Assembly (NCBI GenBank): GCA_027943335.1
Contig: BSBK01002159.1
Span: 1,662,001-1,726,000 of the forward strand
Direction of reading: 5' to 3'
DNA from: Chamaecyparis obtusa
Lineage: Eukaryota > Streptophyta > Pinopsida > Cupressales > Cupressaceae
DNA: 64,000 nucleotides
Part shown: one piece after another, positions 22,622 to 35,082 of the stretch
Layout: the number at the start of each line of letters is the position of its first letter
How positions within the stretch are numbered: position 1 is the first letter of the stretch
The notes under the pieces: model-generated
Seen by the model: the letters and a program-made list of their open reading frames with translations, nothing else
Told to the model about the DNA's origin: nothing
Databases searched by the model: none
Program-made: the position numbers and the translations under genes

Positions 22622-23720
22622 TGTTGGTAAGTTGACTTTACTAAAAATATATGACTAGTTTTGTGTTTTCATTATGGCAACAAAGTCATATAAAGTTTTG
22701 ATAGTCAACGCACAAAATTGAAGATCATATTTTGGCTAAGTATGGAAGACAGTGCAGATAGTGAAGCACCTAATGATTAGAGCATTGACGTACCTATGCC
22801 TGATCAAGTTTTGGTATGCACCCTTGGATATAAGCTTTTGAGTATGTTATTATGATAAGTCTAAGAATGCATGGTCAGATATGATAGTATCAAGAAGTTA
22901 CAAGTCTAAGTGACATTGGTAGTTAAGTGACAGAGCAGAACAGAGCATGCAACCAACAAGAAGTTTTTTGATTAGCGTGTATCATTCTATTTTGTAAAGG
23001 CTATGTGCCTATTGTAATAGTGATGTATACATGTTATTATCATTGTATGTAAAAACACTTGAGCCAATTAATTTGGAAGCCTTGTATGTGTTAGGTTTTA
23101 GGCTGACATAGTGTTTAGTTTTGGTTGTACCCATTCAACATGTATATGTATGACATGCACTTTTGTATTTATGCGAGATAGTGGAAGAGTATGGAAGATA
23201 TATAGGAGAGTATAAGTATGCGAGCTCAATCAGTATGATATAAAGCTCTAAAAGAAGTTAGAGTAACAACACACAAAAGGAACTGATCAGACATCAGTGT
23301 CATAACAATAGTTCACCATTCCAGATATAGTGTGTATCTGATAACTAGGAGGTTGTAGCCTTCTTCATTGAGTAGTGAGCTCTGGTAGTGAGCCATCCAC
23401 CCCTAATAGGCTCTATTCTATTAGAATCCTAACTGAGTCATTGTATTTAGTATTGTAATGAGTACTCCTAACAGGGTAAAGGAACTCTAACAAGTTCATA
23501 AGACTAGTGCAATTATTTGTGGGTGCTAATTCCCACCAGGGTTTTCCTTTGGCCAAGGTTTCCCCGTAAACATATCTTTTGTTATGTGTTATGGTTGATT
23601 GTTTTATTTTCTTTACTATTCATTTTAGTATCTAAGTAATTGGGCTAAGTTTCAAGAAGTAGAAAAACATTAATTGTAGAACACTAATTCACCCCCCTCT
23701 CATTGTTCCCATTCTTAACA
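22622..23720 (+). repeat. 3' LTR of element A
   Basis: Starts TGTTGGTAAGTTGACTTTAC and ends CCCATTCTTAACA, followed by the AACTT duplication. Slightly shorter than the 5' LTR through small deletions. Confidence 0.95.
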
Positions 23721-23725
23721 AACTT
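23721..23725 (+). repeat. Right target-site duplication of element A
   Basis: AACTT, identical to 15987-15991. Confidence 0.9.
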
Positions 23726-25391
23726 ATGTAACAAATTAGGAGCTTTGTCTATTGTGAGGAATTTCTCATATATTATTCTAATTAAGGATTGATTTCCCTG
23801 TTAGAACTCTTTCTAGTGGTCCATGCAAAGAGATCCATCTAGTCTCAACATCCTTGAGAAGTTTGTTTCCTGGTATTACTCCCTCTGAAAAAATCTCAAA
23901 TTCTGCAAAATGTTTAAGACTTTTGTAGAATTAAGAGTATAGATCATGGACTAGATCTTCAACTTTTGACACTCTAGGAAAATCACTTACAATTTTATAT
24001 GCTAAATTCATTTGATGGGCCATGCAATGTATGCCAAGCATTTAAGGTACAATACTAGTTTGTAATATTGCACAAAGACCATTCCTTTGGCCTTGCATTA
24101 CTGTAGCTCCATCAACTCCAACACACACTAACTTCTTTCCAATTTTCAAATAATCCATACCAACAACTTCATTCAAAGTATTCTTCACTTCAAAACATAA
24201 CTTTTCTGCTGTTGAATTGCCCCTCATTTTAAGAACACAGAGTACATGATCTTGGCAGACATGTTCTTTTACTGTATACACATGAATACAGACCCAAGTA
24301 GTTTTATCTACTGTAGTAACTTCATATATGCATAATGAAATGAATCTGGACTATTTTACTTTCTCTTGTAAATTTTTCTTTTCCACCTCAGAAAGACAAT
24401 TTTCCATTTCCCATCCAATGTTTGTTAACCAATTTGACATATGTAGGATAGTGAGGAAATCTCAAAAAGGATAATAAATTACCATATTTTGAGAAGTCTC
24501 TCATAGGATGGCCTCTGAACAAAATATGAAAAACAAAACTCATCTTAATAGTCTTTGACAAGTTTTCTTCATTGGTTGCATGTTTAAACCCAACCTTAAG
24601 TGGATTTTCACTACTAGCAAACAATCCCATTCTCTTGTTATGCTCTTCATATTCTATGGAATACTTAACATGAAGACATTCTTCCTTTGATTTCCATCTC
24701 ATTACTGATATTTCTTGTCCATCTATGGCCTATTTGTCATAAACCTTACCAATATGCTTTTCTATAGTGTCAAGATTTAGCTGAAACTTCTCCACTCTTT
24801 TATTTTTCCATGTACAAATCTTACACCTGCATTATGTTGGTTGTTGATCATTGTTTAAGACTAGTTTAATGAACCAACACTTTGCTACCTAATCAATCTT
24901 AAAATTTCTTTTCATTTCCCACTCTCGCCCCATTTTTACTTCCCTTTTTATTTTCTTCCTACCAACATCATGATTATCTTCATTGCTAGCATTTTCATCC
25001 AACTGATTCTGTGTATCCCTTATAACATCTTCTGCTATGCCACCATTGTTATCCTCATTTGATGCATTTTGATTTAACTCAATGACAACCCCAGCTTGTG
25101 ATGGTGGTACTGGTGAGCTACTGTGAATGGATTTTGCACTTGAAATTGGAGAAGTTAATGGAGTAGAAACACTGCCAACTCCAAAGAAATCCTTTATGGT
25201 AGTATCTTTAAGTTTTGGCATTTTGATGGCCTCCCAGTCCCTTCACTAACCTGAGGAGTCTTACCCTTGTCTAGCTTTCCAATCCCTTCATTACCCTGAG
25301 CACAGTGAGAAGTCTGAGTCTCAACCTCCCCTGACATCTCAATCCCTTCAATAGCATGAGGATACTTAGGATAATCACCCTTGTCTGACAT
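23726..25391 (-). pseudogene. hAT-like transposase, N-terminal part
   Basis: The minus strand from 25391 reads MSDKGDYPKYPHAIEGIEMS, then a frameshift into MPKLKDTTIKDFFGVGSVST and a Ser/Pro/Asn-rich linker to about 24889. Next is a degenerate Cys motif (CRCKICTWKNKRVEKF, BED/TTF-finger-like) near 24830, then MRWKSKEECLHVKYSIEYEE, FVFHILFRGHPMRDF and LLSFLRFPHYP. Further pieces (VCVGVDGATVMQGQRNGL, LHGP, VETRWISLHGPLERVL) match the central region of hAT-derived proteins with a DGA-like motif and an ETRW block. Element A interrupts it at 23725 and the rest continues at 15986-14817. Multiple stops. In total it would be about 900 residues. No terminal inverted repeats were identified. Confidence 0.65.
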
Positions 25392-26082
25392 ATTGACCTC
25401 TCACTAGTCACTAGGATTATAGGAATTAAAATTAATAGCGATATTGTAAAGTGTGAGCAAATAATTTCTTACCTTGGTCCTACTTTCTCTAAATTTTAAT
25501 TCTCTGAAATGCTGAATTCTCTTTTTACTTTAGTAAGATTGTTATTTGTAAATATGGCCCTCCAAAATTTTGTAACGGGACACAAAAAGACTAAAAAATT
25601 TGATTTGAATTTATATCAATCCATGATTCCAATTTCCATTTTTTGAATTCCCGGGCTTTTCAAAATACATTAACATTTTGATTTAAGTGTGGTGAAAATG
25701 TGTTGACCTGTTCAATGCACAATGTAGGAATTAACAAAAAGTTGGCAAAATAGGTCATGGTCAATATAATAATTAATAAACGGTTAGTGAAATAGGACCA
25801 ATGTAAAGACCATTTGGCTATCTTTAGATTTTATATTCAATTCATAATTAATAACCCTTGGTGAATAAGAGACTATTACAAGAACCACATCAGATTGGTT
25901 AAAGGAGAATATATTGGTCAACCACGTCAAACAAAAAATCTTAGTGGGGATTCAAAATAATATTTATTCATTATCATGTTAAGATTGGGCGATTTGGGCC
26001 ATAGTGTACCATGCACGATTTTCCAATCCCGATAATTTTTTTTCCCACAATTCACCAAAAGGTGAATATTTACCACTAAAAA
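25392..26082. other. Gene-free spacer upstream of the hAT-like gene
   Basis: A+T-rich with no credible ORF. It should contain the 5' end of the hAT element, but I could not identify its inverted repeat or 8-bp target duplication. Confidence 0.35.
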
Positions 26083-26858
26083 ACACCCTACTTGGGAACT
26101 TTATAAGATGTCTCACACAAGAACATGGTGCTACATGGGATACTATATTGGGTCAAGCATAATACTCTTATAAGGATTCAGTTAATAGGAGCACTAGTCT
26201 AACTCCTTTCCAAATTGTGTATGGCAATCATCCTAGGGATGTGTTGGAACTGAGAGATGTGAAGGATCTGACCAAAAGGAGTGCACTAGTAGAGGATTTT
26301 TTTAAAGTAATGAAAGATATTCATGAAAAGGTCCAAGACAAGTTGAAGAATACCTTTGTTAAGTACAAATTGTATGAAGACAAGAAGAGGAGAGACTTGC
26401 AGTTCAAGGTGGTATATATGGTGATGATTCATCTCAAAAGGGAGAGGCTTCCTAAGGAGTACACCAAAATCATGATGAAGAAAATAGGTTGTTTCAAGAT
26501 TCTTAGGAAGTGTGGGAATAATGCCTACAAAATTGGGTTAGCTCCTCATATTGGATTATCCCCTATCTTCAATGTGGCTGACTTATATACCTACAAAGGT
26601 CTCATTAATGATGTTTGTGTTACAAAAGAAGATTCTCAACAGGGCATGGAGATGAAGGACTTACTCACACCATCCACCCCGAAGATTGAGTGTATCCTAG
26701 ACAAGAGGATAAGAAAGCAGACACAAAGGACTAAATTCAATGAATACTTAGTCAAGTAGAAACAAAAAACCCTAGAAGATGCTACATGGATGAAATTTGA
26801 AGCCATTAAGAAGGTAGGATATAATCTGGAAGACCTCCCAACTCAAGAGAATTGAGTT
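26083..26858 (+). pseudogene. pol: Chromovirus integrase C-terminus with chromodomain, fragment
   Basis: This is the 3' end of a Ty3/Gypsy pol. It reads LGNFIRCLTQEHGATWDTIL, a stop, then NRSTSLTPFQIVYGNHPRDV, EDKKRRDLQFKVVYMVMIHL, CFKILRKCGNNAYKIGLAPH, and finally a chromodomain-like tail (IECILDKRIRKQTQRTKFNE followed by YLVKW-like residues and ATWMKF), ending at the TGA near 26856. The chromodomain would target integration to heterochromatic histone marks, as known for chromoviruses. Most of pol is missing on the left, so this is a truncated copy. A TAG replaces the codon after LVK, where Trp is usual. It is separate from element C. Confidence 0.8.
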
Positions 26859-28320
26859 CTTTTGTCTTGAGGAGTATGGTGTAGGGAACCCAAGGTAGCA
26901 TCCTTGATGTTTCTTATGTTTTTGTTTTGTTGGGATCTGTAATAAGTTGGATGGATCCTAGAGATCATCTCTCTTTTGTGTGGATCCAATTTGTGTGGTC
27001 AAGGATCCCTAAGGCACACTTATAAGCCTTGGGATGCCTTAGTCCACTTGGATTATAGGTTTCTAAGTGATAGGTGTGATAGGTAATTTGAGTGGTTTAT
27101 ATTTTTTAGACATGATTTAAATTATTTTCAATTATTTAGAATATATTTGGCTTGGTTCATAGGCTAAGATCATGTTTTAAGTCCTTAGGCTCAACAAGTT
27201 TGAAATAAGTTTCCAATGGTCACAACTATTCATGGACCAGTTGGAAATCATTTTTGAACATATTTAACCATGCTAAGACCTCTCTAAGGGGTTAGCAATT
27301 GTAATTCAACATTTGGATGCAATTTGAATAAGAAACCACCATTTTACTATGATATATTTGTCTAGTATGGCCGTGTATGGAAGGTTCTGAAAAATTTGAT
27401 GATGTGTTTGTAAATCCTCATGAATATACATTCTAATGCAATTGGATTGATCTCATTTGGATTTTTTAGGCTAATGTTACAAGCAAATTTGTGGAAGCAG
27501 TCAGGGAATGAGTCTAATCCATGCCTGCCATACAAATGGAGGCGTAACTTGCAATTTCACTAGTGGAATTACTTAAATACTTGGGAAATGCAATTTAGGT
27601 ATGTAATATACATGATTCCCAAATCTTTATACAAGTTTTGGTGGTTTGAGGGGTCTTACACCAAGCCCTAGGCTGAATATCTCAATGTATTTAGCTAGTC
27701 AGTTGAATGAAAGGGTGTGCAGTCAATTGATATGAGTGATGTGATCAGTTTGGAAGTATATTTGAAGTTTTTGGAGGTAATTGAAGGTTTCTAGAACCCT
27801 TCATTGGTTCTATGCACCCATCCTTAACCACTCATAGAGTAAACCAAGCCTAACCTAGCTAATTAGGTATGTGTACCTTGTGTGGGTTAAGTGCTGTAGG
27901 AGTAGGGTCAATTATTTCAGACTTGGGGATCTTTGAAATACCCAAAAGGGTATCCAAATATTTCCTTTATTTTTCTAGGATCATCTGGAGTCAAATATTG
28001 CACACTGAAAATCAGTTGGGAAGACCTACTAGGATTTGTAGGTGAAGTTGTGTCTGGAGAGTTGTAAGTGTTAGCGGACCAATTTAGGAGTTGATTCACT
28101 CTTCATATAGATCAAAAAGGTGTTACAACCTTTAAGTTGGATAAAGAAAATCATTGGTGAAGTTTTCCATAATTTTCCCAAAATAGGGAAAGTGTCCCTA
28201 AGCCTTCAAATTGGTGAAGTTGGTGAAAGACCTTAGTGTGTTGAGACAAGGTTGTAGAAAGGTCTAGACATCCCTACTTGGTTGATATACTCCATATCCA
28301 AAGGTTAGAGAGATTTTTTA
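26859..28320 (+). other. Probable LTR or 3' sequence of the chromovirus fragment
   Basis: No credible coding sequence. A possible LTR start, TGTAGGGAACCCAAGGTAGC, is at 26880 just after pol. No partner copy or clear end is visible in the window. Confidence 0.35.
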
Positions 28321-31300
28321 GTGCAAAGATCAAATTGGGGGAGTTGTGTAGGAGGTAGACCACTTCCTAGTTTCTTTCTATGCTCTTTGCATCAGAAAGA
28401 ACCTAAGGAAGTTGTACTTACTAGTGTAGTCTCTCTCGAAAGATATGGAAAAGGATATGAGTTCCTAGCTAGGATGGGTTACCAAAGTCATGCTACTTTA
28501 ATTAATAAGAAATATGAACTTATCAAACCTATGAGTCATACAAATGGAAGGAGATCTAAGGATAAGACTGGATTGGGATTTTCTAATGCGCAACCAATTT
28601 TTGACCCCAATCTTGATAATAGTGAATCTGAAGAAGAAACTGTGCCTACTTACACTTTTGATCAAGAGGAGGAGAATTTTGTTCCCTCTACTTCCATTAT
28701 TTGGAATGAAGAAGGATCTCCACTAGAATAAGATGATGAAGCTTCCACATCTCACCAAAATTAAGAATCAGAAGTTGAAGATCCTAATAGAGAGCACATT
28801 TGCAAAAACATGGCATGATTTCTACAAAGAGAAAATACTACCGAATCATAAGAGTATAAATGGGATTCTCTCCTAGTCAAGTCCATGAAACTGGGAATAT
28901 ATGTGGTTCATACTTATGCTAACCAAACTGAAGTGGTAGATGAGTCACCTGTAGGTCCTGATGAATCAAACTTACATTATCATTTCATTGATCAAGTTAG
29001 TAGTGATAGGAATCAGATGGATCTAGGTAATATTGAGGGAGACCTTATAGACTCCAAATATCTTATCACTAGAGATGAATTCCCCCATATAATTGCCTTA
29101 GAACCTATCACTTCCCTCCTTATCACATACCCTAAACTTATTGATTGGTCACAAAAAAATCAACAACCTGCATTACCTTCTTTCCAAAATGACTATGAAA
29201 TTTCCCGCTACCTCAATGCTATTGAACCCATGTTTTCTTCCACTAGTGAACTAGCAAAAAAAATTATTGAGATAAATATCAAGTACCTTATTCATAAAAT
29301 AAAATAAAAATTGAAAAATAATGGGTGCTATGATGGTAAAAACCACTTTGTGACAATGTAAGAGCCTAAAAAAGTAAAAACAAAAGATGTATCTAAAGGT
29401 GAAAACCTCTTTTAGGTGCCCAAGGATGAGGTACTTGGTAACTTGCCTAGTTACTTTCATAATAGATCTTCAGTCTTGATAGATTTGACACAGACTATAA
29501 ATCTTGGGACAAATGAACCACCTCATCTTATGTATTTACCTCAATCTCTATTAGTAGATGAAAAATAACAATTCACTGAGTTCTTCAGAAGAACGAAGAT
29601 CAATTTTTCTTGGACATATGCAGACATGCTAGGGCTGGACACTAATCTAATTCTGCATCACTTATCCATAGCTCATAGTGTTAAACCAGTCAATCAAAAA
29701 TTGCAAAAGATGCATCCACACATAGCTCTCTTGTTCAAAGTTCAATTAGATAAACTCTTTGGTGCTAGATTTATACGAGCTATAGAATATGATGAATGTA
29801 TTTCAAACATTGTACTTATATCTAAACATAAAAAATTCATTCGTGTATGCATAGATTTTTGAAATCTTAACAAAGCTTTCCCAAAGGATGACTTTCCATC
29901 CCAAAACATAGACATGATAGTTGATATGACTCTGGGTTATGAAATGTACTCTCTCATGGATGGTTTCTTAGGATACAATCAGGTCAAGATAACTCTTTAA
30001 GATCAAGAAAAGACTTCCTTCACATGTGCATGGGGAACCTTTTTTTGGAATGTCATGCCATTTGGACTAAAAATTATTGGAGCTACCTATCAAAGAGCTA
30101 TGGCTACCATATTTGATGACATGTATGATACCTTGGCTAAATCTAAGAAAAGGAACATGTATCTTAAAGATTTGAGTTTGATCTTAGATAGAATGGAGAA
30201 ATTCCAATTGAGATTAAATCCTAAGAAATGTGCTTTTGGCGTCACCTTAGGAAAACTACTTGGATACATCATTTTAGAAAAAGGAATTGAGGTTGACCCT
30301 GAAAAGATCTAGGGTATAATGAAGATTCCACCTACCAAGAACATAAGTCAACTAAGGATTCTTCAAGGGAGCCTTCAGTCCATTAGGAGGCTCATATCCT
30401 AACTTGGTGATAGAGCTCAAAATTTCAATAAAAATATACACAAAGGAGCTACATGTACATAGAATGAGGAATATGAAAAGATCCTCTAACAGATCAAGAA
30501 ATATTTGTACAAACCTCCAATCTTAATTCCTCCTATCCTAGGGAAACCACTTATTTTGTACATCTTAGCTACAAATACATCCTTGGAGGCATTACTAGCA
30601 CAACAAGATGAACATGGGAAAGAAAGGGATATATACTACATCAACAAAACATTAGTAGCTTATGATATCAGTTACAACACCATTGAGAAATCTTGCCTTG
30701 CTGTGGTATTTGTGTCTCAAAAATGTTGACATTACATGTTGGCATATACTACACAACTTGTGGTAAAAATTGATCCTTTGAAATATTTACTAGGAAAAGC
30801 TACTCTTACTGGTCAACTAGCAAAATGGATGATGATTCTCATTGAATTTAGCATTTAGTACGTTGATCATAAGACTATAAAAGGACAAGAAATTGCTGAT
30901 CAACTAGCTAAATTCTCTATACCATATGATACTCCTATGCATATTAACTTTCCTAATTCATCTATTATGTATGTGATGAGAGAACATGGAAGATGTTCTT
31001 TGATGGATCTCACACAAAAAATGGTGTTGGAGATGGTATTTTGCTTGTCACACCTCATGGTTACACTATTCCAAATTCATACAATTTATTGTTTTCTTGC
31101 ACTAACAACATAGCAGAATATGAGGCTTTGATGAATGGAATCAAACTGGCTATTGAATGAAGGATCATTGAACTACATATCTTTGGAGCCTCTTAGCTTC
31201 TCATCAATCAAACTAATAATGACTATCAAAACAAAGATGAAAAATTGATCCCTTACAAAAAGATGATTGATGATCTCAAGATTTATATCTCCTTTATCAC

Positions 31301-32740
31301 ATTCCAGTAGATTCCTAGAGCTAAAAATATAGCGGTTGATGCCATGGCTACTTTAGCCTCTATCTTACAGTTGGAGGAACACGAGTCTATATTTAAATTC
31401 CTTATGGAAGAACTAAAATACCCTTCCTACAAATCCCCTAAAAAATATGTCATATGTTCTATGATTGGTCATGATTACTCTTGATATGCTAAAATTTACT
31501 CTTACCTATGTGACCAAATCATTCTTGATAACCTAACCCGCAATAAAAAATGACAACTCATTCACAATGCTTCCTGCTATACCATCATCTATGGTGAATT
31601 GCTTAGGAAGGGTCTAGATGGAACACTTCTTATGTGTCTAGAGAAAGATGAGTCTGAATGTGCATTAGCTAAAGTCTGTGATGGTGTTTGTGGGTCCAAC
31701 TTTAATGGTCTTGTACTAGCTCAAAAGCTACCAAGGGCTAGTTATTATTGGCCTAATATGTAGAAAGATGTCATGCACTATGATAAGTCTTGTAATAATG
31801 GTCAGATACACAAGAATTTGATTCATGTCTTAGGCATAGAACTTATCTCATCTATCACACATTGGTCTTTCTAGTAGTGGACTTTTAATTTGGTGGGTCA
31901 AATATATCCTAACCCATCTAGTGGGCACAAATTCATCATCACTGCAACAAAGTATTTCACAAAGTGGGTTGAGATTTTTCCTCTTTTGATTGCTACTGGG
32001 AAACAAGTGTCTATATTCATACTCAATCACATCATTTGTCACTACAAAATACCTTCCTCCATAGTTATTTGTAATGGAAAACAATTAAAAAATAAGGATC
32101 TCAAGAAATTATGTAAATGATTTAAGATTAAACAACATTGGCCTTCAATATACTACCCTCAAGGTAATGGCCAAGTTAAAGCTTCTAATAAGATACTACT
32201 AAATATATTACATAGGACAATCAACAAGACAGGAAGGGACTAGCACTTACAAATCAATCCTGCACTATGGGCCTACAGAACTAGTATTCTCACACCTCCT
32301 AGAGCTATGCCTTTTTTACTTGTTTATGGATCTGAAGTTGTCTTACCACTTGAGGTCAAGATTCATTCCCTATGGTTTTCATTAAAGGGCCTCATCACTG
32401 ATGAAGACTATAGAATCATGCACATACAAGAATTAGAACTTCTAGATGAGCATAGAAGAGCTATATTTGATCACATGAGAGTACATTAGAAAAGGATGTC
32501 ACAAAGTTGTAACAAAAAGGTTCATTCTAGAGAGTTTCAGGTTGGAAATCTCATGTTGAGAGAGAATTTCAAAAATCAATAAAGAAAAGCATAGAAAGGG
32601 AAATTTGAACCGAATTGGCTAGGTTCCTATATAGTTACTACTACTTTCAGGTGCAGTGTTTATCATCTTTCCACGCCTGAGGGGGAATAGCTACTTAAAA
32701 CTATCAACATCCTTCATTTGAAGAAGTTCTACACATGATG
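28321..32740 (+). pseudogene. pol: Tat-like Gypsy pol, old and truncated
   Basis: The reading starts with a G-patch-like segment (YEFLARMGY...KTGLGF) and an acidic linker. Reverse transcriptase spans about 29640-30320 (LGLDTNLILHHLSI, ARFIRAIEYDECISNIVLI, YSLMDGFLGYNQVKI, WNVMPFGLK, LRLNPKKCAFGV). The first RNase H-like region is near 30500-30730 (PLILYILATNTSLEALLAQQ). A second RNase H-like domain is near 30980-31380 (FFDGS, NNIAEYEALMNGIKLAIE), as in Tat-lineage elements. Integrase spans about 31700-32500, with RASYYWPNM, SGHKFIITATKYFTKWVEIF and YYPQGNGQVKASNK. The YxDD catalytic motif of reverse transcriptase is missing: DMYDTLAKSKKRN joins directly where about ten or more residues including it are expected. 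Stops are numerous and mixed. The left end at about 28320 looks truncated; no gag is visible. Confidence 0.85.
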
Positions 32741-34273
32741 CTCATGAGTTTTGTACATATCTTCATGTCCTAAAAAAATCTTAAAAATCTTAAAATATCC
32801 TGAAAAAATCTTAAAAACATATAAAGTCTTGAAAAATTCCTAAAAATTGATATGTGATCCTAAAAAAATCCTACAAAGTAGAAAAAGTCTTGAAAAAATG
32901 ATCATCTTAGTAAAAACTAGGCAAATAGGCACTTTGATGCATCAACCAAAAAAATAAAAATAAAGAAAAATAAAAAAAGAGAAATGTGCCTTGACAAAAA
33001 CCTAGAAATAGGTGTCATGGTAGAAAAAAATAAATAATCCTTCCAAATGGTGAACAACTAGAAATTTGTGCTACTTGAGACTCATGCGCTCCTATCTATC
33101 ATATTTTCACTTTGTGCTTTAAACCCTTTCAACTTCCATCTTCCATCTCCTTGGTCTAGAATTGGTCTTTGTCTAGGGCTAGGGGACATGCACTATATCC
33201 TCCTTTGGAGCACGATGGTGTTTCTTGGTGACTCACCCCAAAAAATGTTTCTCAACACTTCATTTGACATCAAATGTTTCTTAATACTTATTAGATATGT
33301 TACCTTGAGTCAATGCTTTGTCTGTAGTCTAGGATTGTGCGATATTTCTCACCTACATGCATGTCATAGCAAGTCAGTGATTATCTTTTTCATTTTTCAC
33401 ACCGCACTTAAACTAAAAATGATTGAGACATGTTATGACTTATTTTGTTTATGTTTTGATTGATTAATGTTTTTCACTGAGTGTTCCCTCCTTAGTCTCT
33501 CCTAGATGTTATGACTAGAGGACTGGGGGCATTGGGCATGTTTTCTTTGATTTCTACCTATGGGTATCACTTTGATGATCCTAGGTGTCTCTTTGTTTGA
33601 CCCCTTGGACACTGGGGATATTTAAAGCTATATCATTGGATGTTAAAATTTTGTTTGCTAATGCAAGATTATACTCATGGTTATGTTGGAACTTATACCT
33701 CAATGATGGTATAATCTTGCAACATTAACTTGGAAACTATGTGCATGTCATCTTGATGTTTATGTCTTGATGCTTACATGTGTTTCCTACATTCTATCTG
33801 ATATAGGTCATATTCATATATTCATAGTTCCATTTTCACTAGTAATGGTTGTATGATCTTGCCATGTCTCTTAATAAGTCTCGATGATAGAACCAATGAC
33901 CTATCTAATTGAATCTTGCAAGTCACACTTTGCATTTTCATAGTAGCTTGCACTTTTAAGGTTCATTCTAGTTTGCATACGAGTTAGGAGAGAGTCTCTT
34001 TCATCATTTCAAATGGATAATTTTCAAAGTCTCAGATTTTTGCAAAAATTGCACCCTTACCTAATTTTAACGTCCTGGATTCATTTTCAGGATCAAAATC
34101 AAAATCTGGTTCACCTTGATTTTCAAAATAGCATTTTGAAATTATTTTCTTCTAGGTGCAGTTGAATGACCCTTTGAGGCTAATCTCTTTTCATGTTTTG
34201 AGACAGTTTCCATTTCCTCTTCTACATCATTTCATCCCCTTTCTTCTTGCTTTGACCTAATGCTACTGCTATA
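32741..34273 (+). other. Non-coding 3' region of the Tat-like element
   Basis: No credible protein. 32765-32900 is a degenerate A-rich repeat of TCCTAAAAAAATCTTAAAAA-like units. An 11-bp inverted pair, GCAAGATTATA and TATAATCTTGC, occurs near 33663 and 33712. This may be 3' untranslated sequence grading into an LTR whose limits I cannot fix. Confidence 0.4.
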
Positions 34274-35082
34274 TGGGTATGTGCAAGATCATGAGGGGCC
34301 AAAAAGTGGCGATGTTAGTTCAAAACTTTGACAATGTAGCTGGCGACTTTTTTTTCACTTGAATTTGATAAAATGAAAAGGGTATCTTAAGAAGATTATC
34401 AGCTTTCTATTGATATAATTGCTATCAAATTTTGAATTTAGTAAGTAATTATTAGTTATTTTCTAATCGAGCTACCTCTAAAGTGCTGATTTATATACTG
34501 ATTGAAAAATGACTATAACTTTCAAACGGTATAACATTTTGGAAATTTGAAAAATGCATCACATTCTATGCTTCGCCTACTATAAGGAAAAAAAAATAAA
34601 AATTGAATTTTGTAAAGTTTTGAATGAGTTAAGGTGGTCAGACACGAGAGTTTTTTTATTTTGAAAACATTGTAGCAAAAAATTCATAATTAATTATTTT
34701 TTTGGAATAAAATTATGAAAAAATATGCATCACATCCGGGCATGAGTCTACTACTTATATATAAAATCTTATAATAAAATATTATCATTTGATTATGATT
34801 AAGGTGGTCAGACATACACCTACTTCTTATTTTTTTTCTAAAATTTTTGTACTGCTGCATTGAAATCTATACTTTTCATCAATCATACTAAATTTTTCTC
34901 AAAAAAGACCTAGTAGTTTAGAAACTACATTCAATTTTCTATAGATTATATTCTTACAACTTTTTGATATTAGGTTCATAGCTAGTTGAAATTTTCACGT
35001 CAAGTTGACTAACCCTGATTTGCTGATTTTTCATTGCCACTTAAGGGCATAGTTTGGCCCCTCATGATCTTGCACATACCCA
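34274..35082. mobile_element. 809 bp element with perfect 33-bp inverted termini
   Basis: 34271-34303 (ATATGGGTATGTGCAAGATC... ending GGCCAAA) is the exact reverse complement of 35053-35085. Beyond a short gap the similarity resumes inward (AAGTGGCGATG against the reverse complement of CATTGCCACTT). If TA is the target duplication, the element starts TGGGTATGTG and ends CACATACCCA. The interior is A+T-rich and non-coding, with GGTGGTCAGACA twice (near 34635 and 34804). This is a MITE-like non-autonomous DNA transposon. The superfamily is not determined; the TA duplication suggests Tc1/mariner, but the palindromic ATAT makes this ambiguous. Confidence 0.75.

Larger units (their letters stand above)
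15992..23720 (+). mobile_element. Element A: complete LTR retrotransposon without pol
   Basis: This 7729 bp element has LTRs of 1106 and 1099 bp, an initiator-Met-type primer-binding site (TGGTATCAGAGC) two bases inside the 5' LTR, a polypurine tract (AAAGGGGGAGA) just before the 3' LTR, and a perfect AACTT target duplication. Two coding regions lie inside: a coiled-coil, four-zinc-knuckle Gag-like ORF and a long second ORF. I find no protease, integrase, reverse transcriptase or RNase H motif in the 5.5 kb interior. It is inserted in the hAT-like pseudogene. Its ends and primer site are Copia-like. It must have used enzymes supplied by another element. Confidence 0.92.

Noticed and set aside
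33068..33463. 131-codon ORF as a host gene.
   Set aside because: No homology or motif; Leu/Cys/Phe-rich text in a repeat-derived A+T-rich spacer, with no supporting features.
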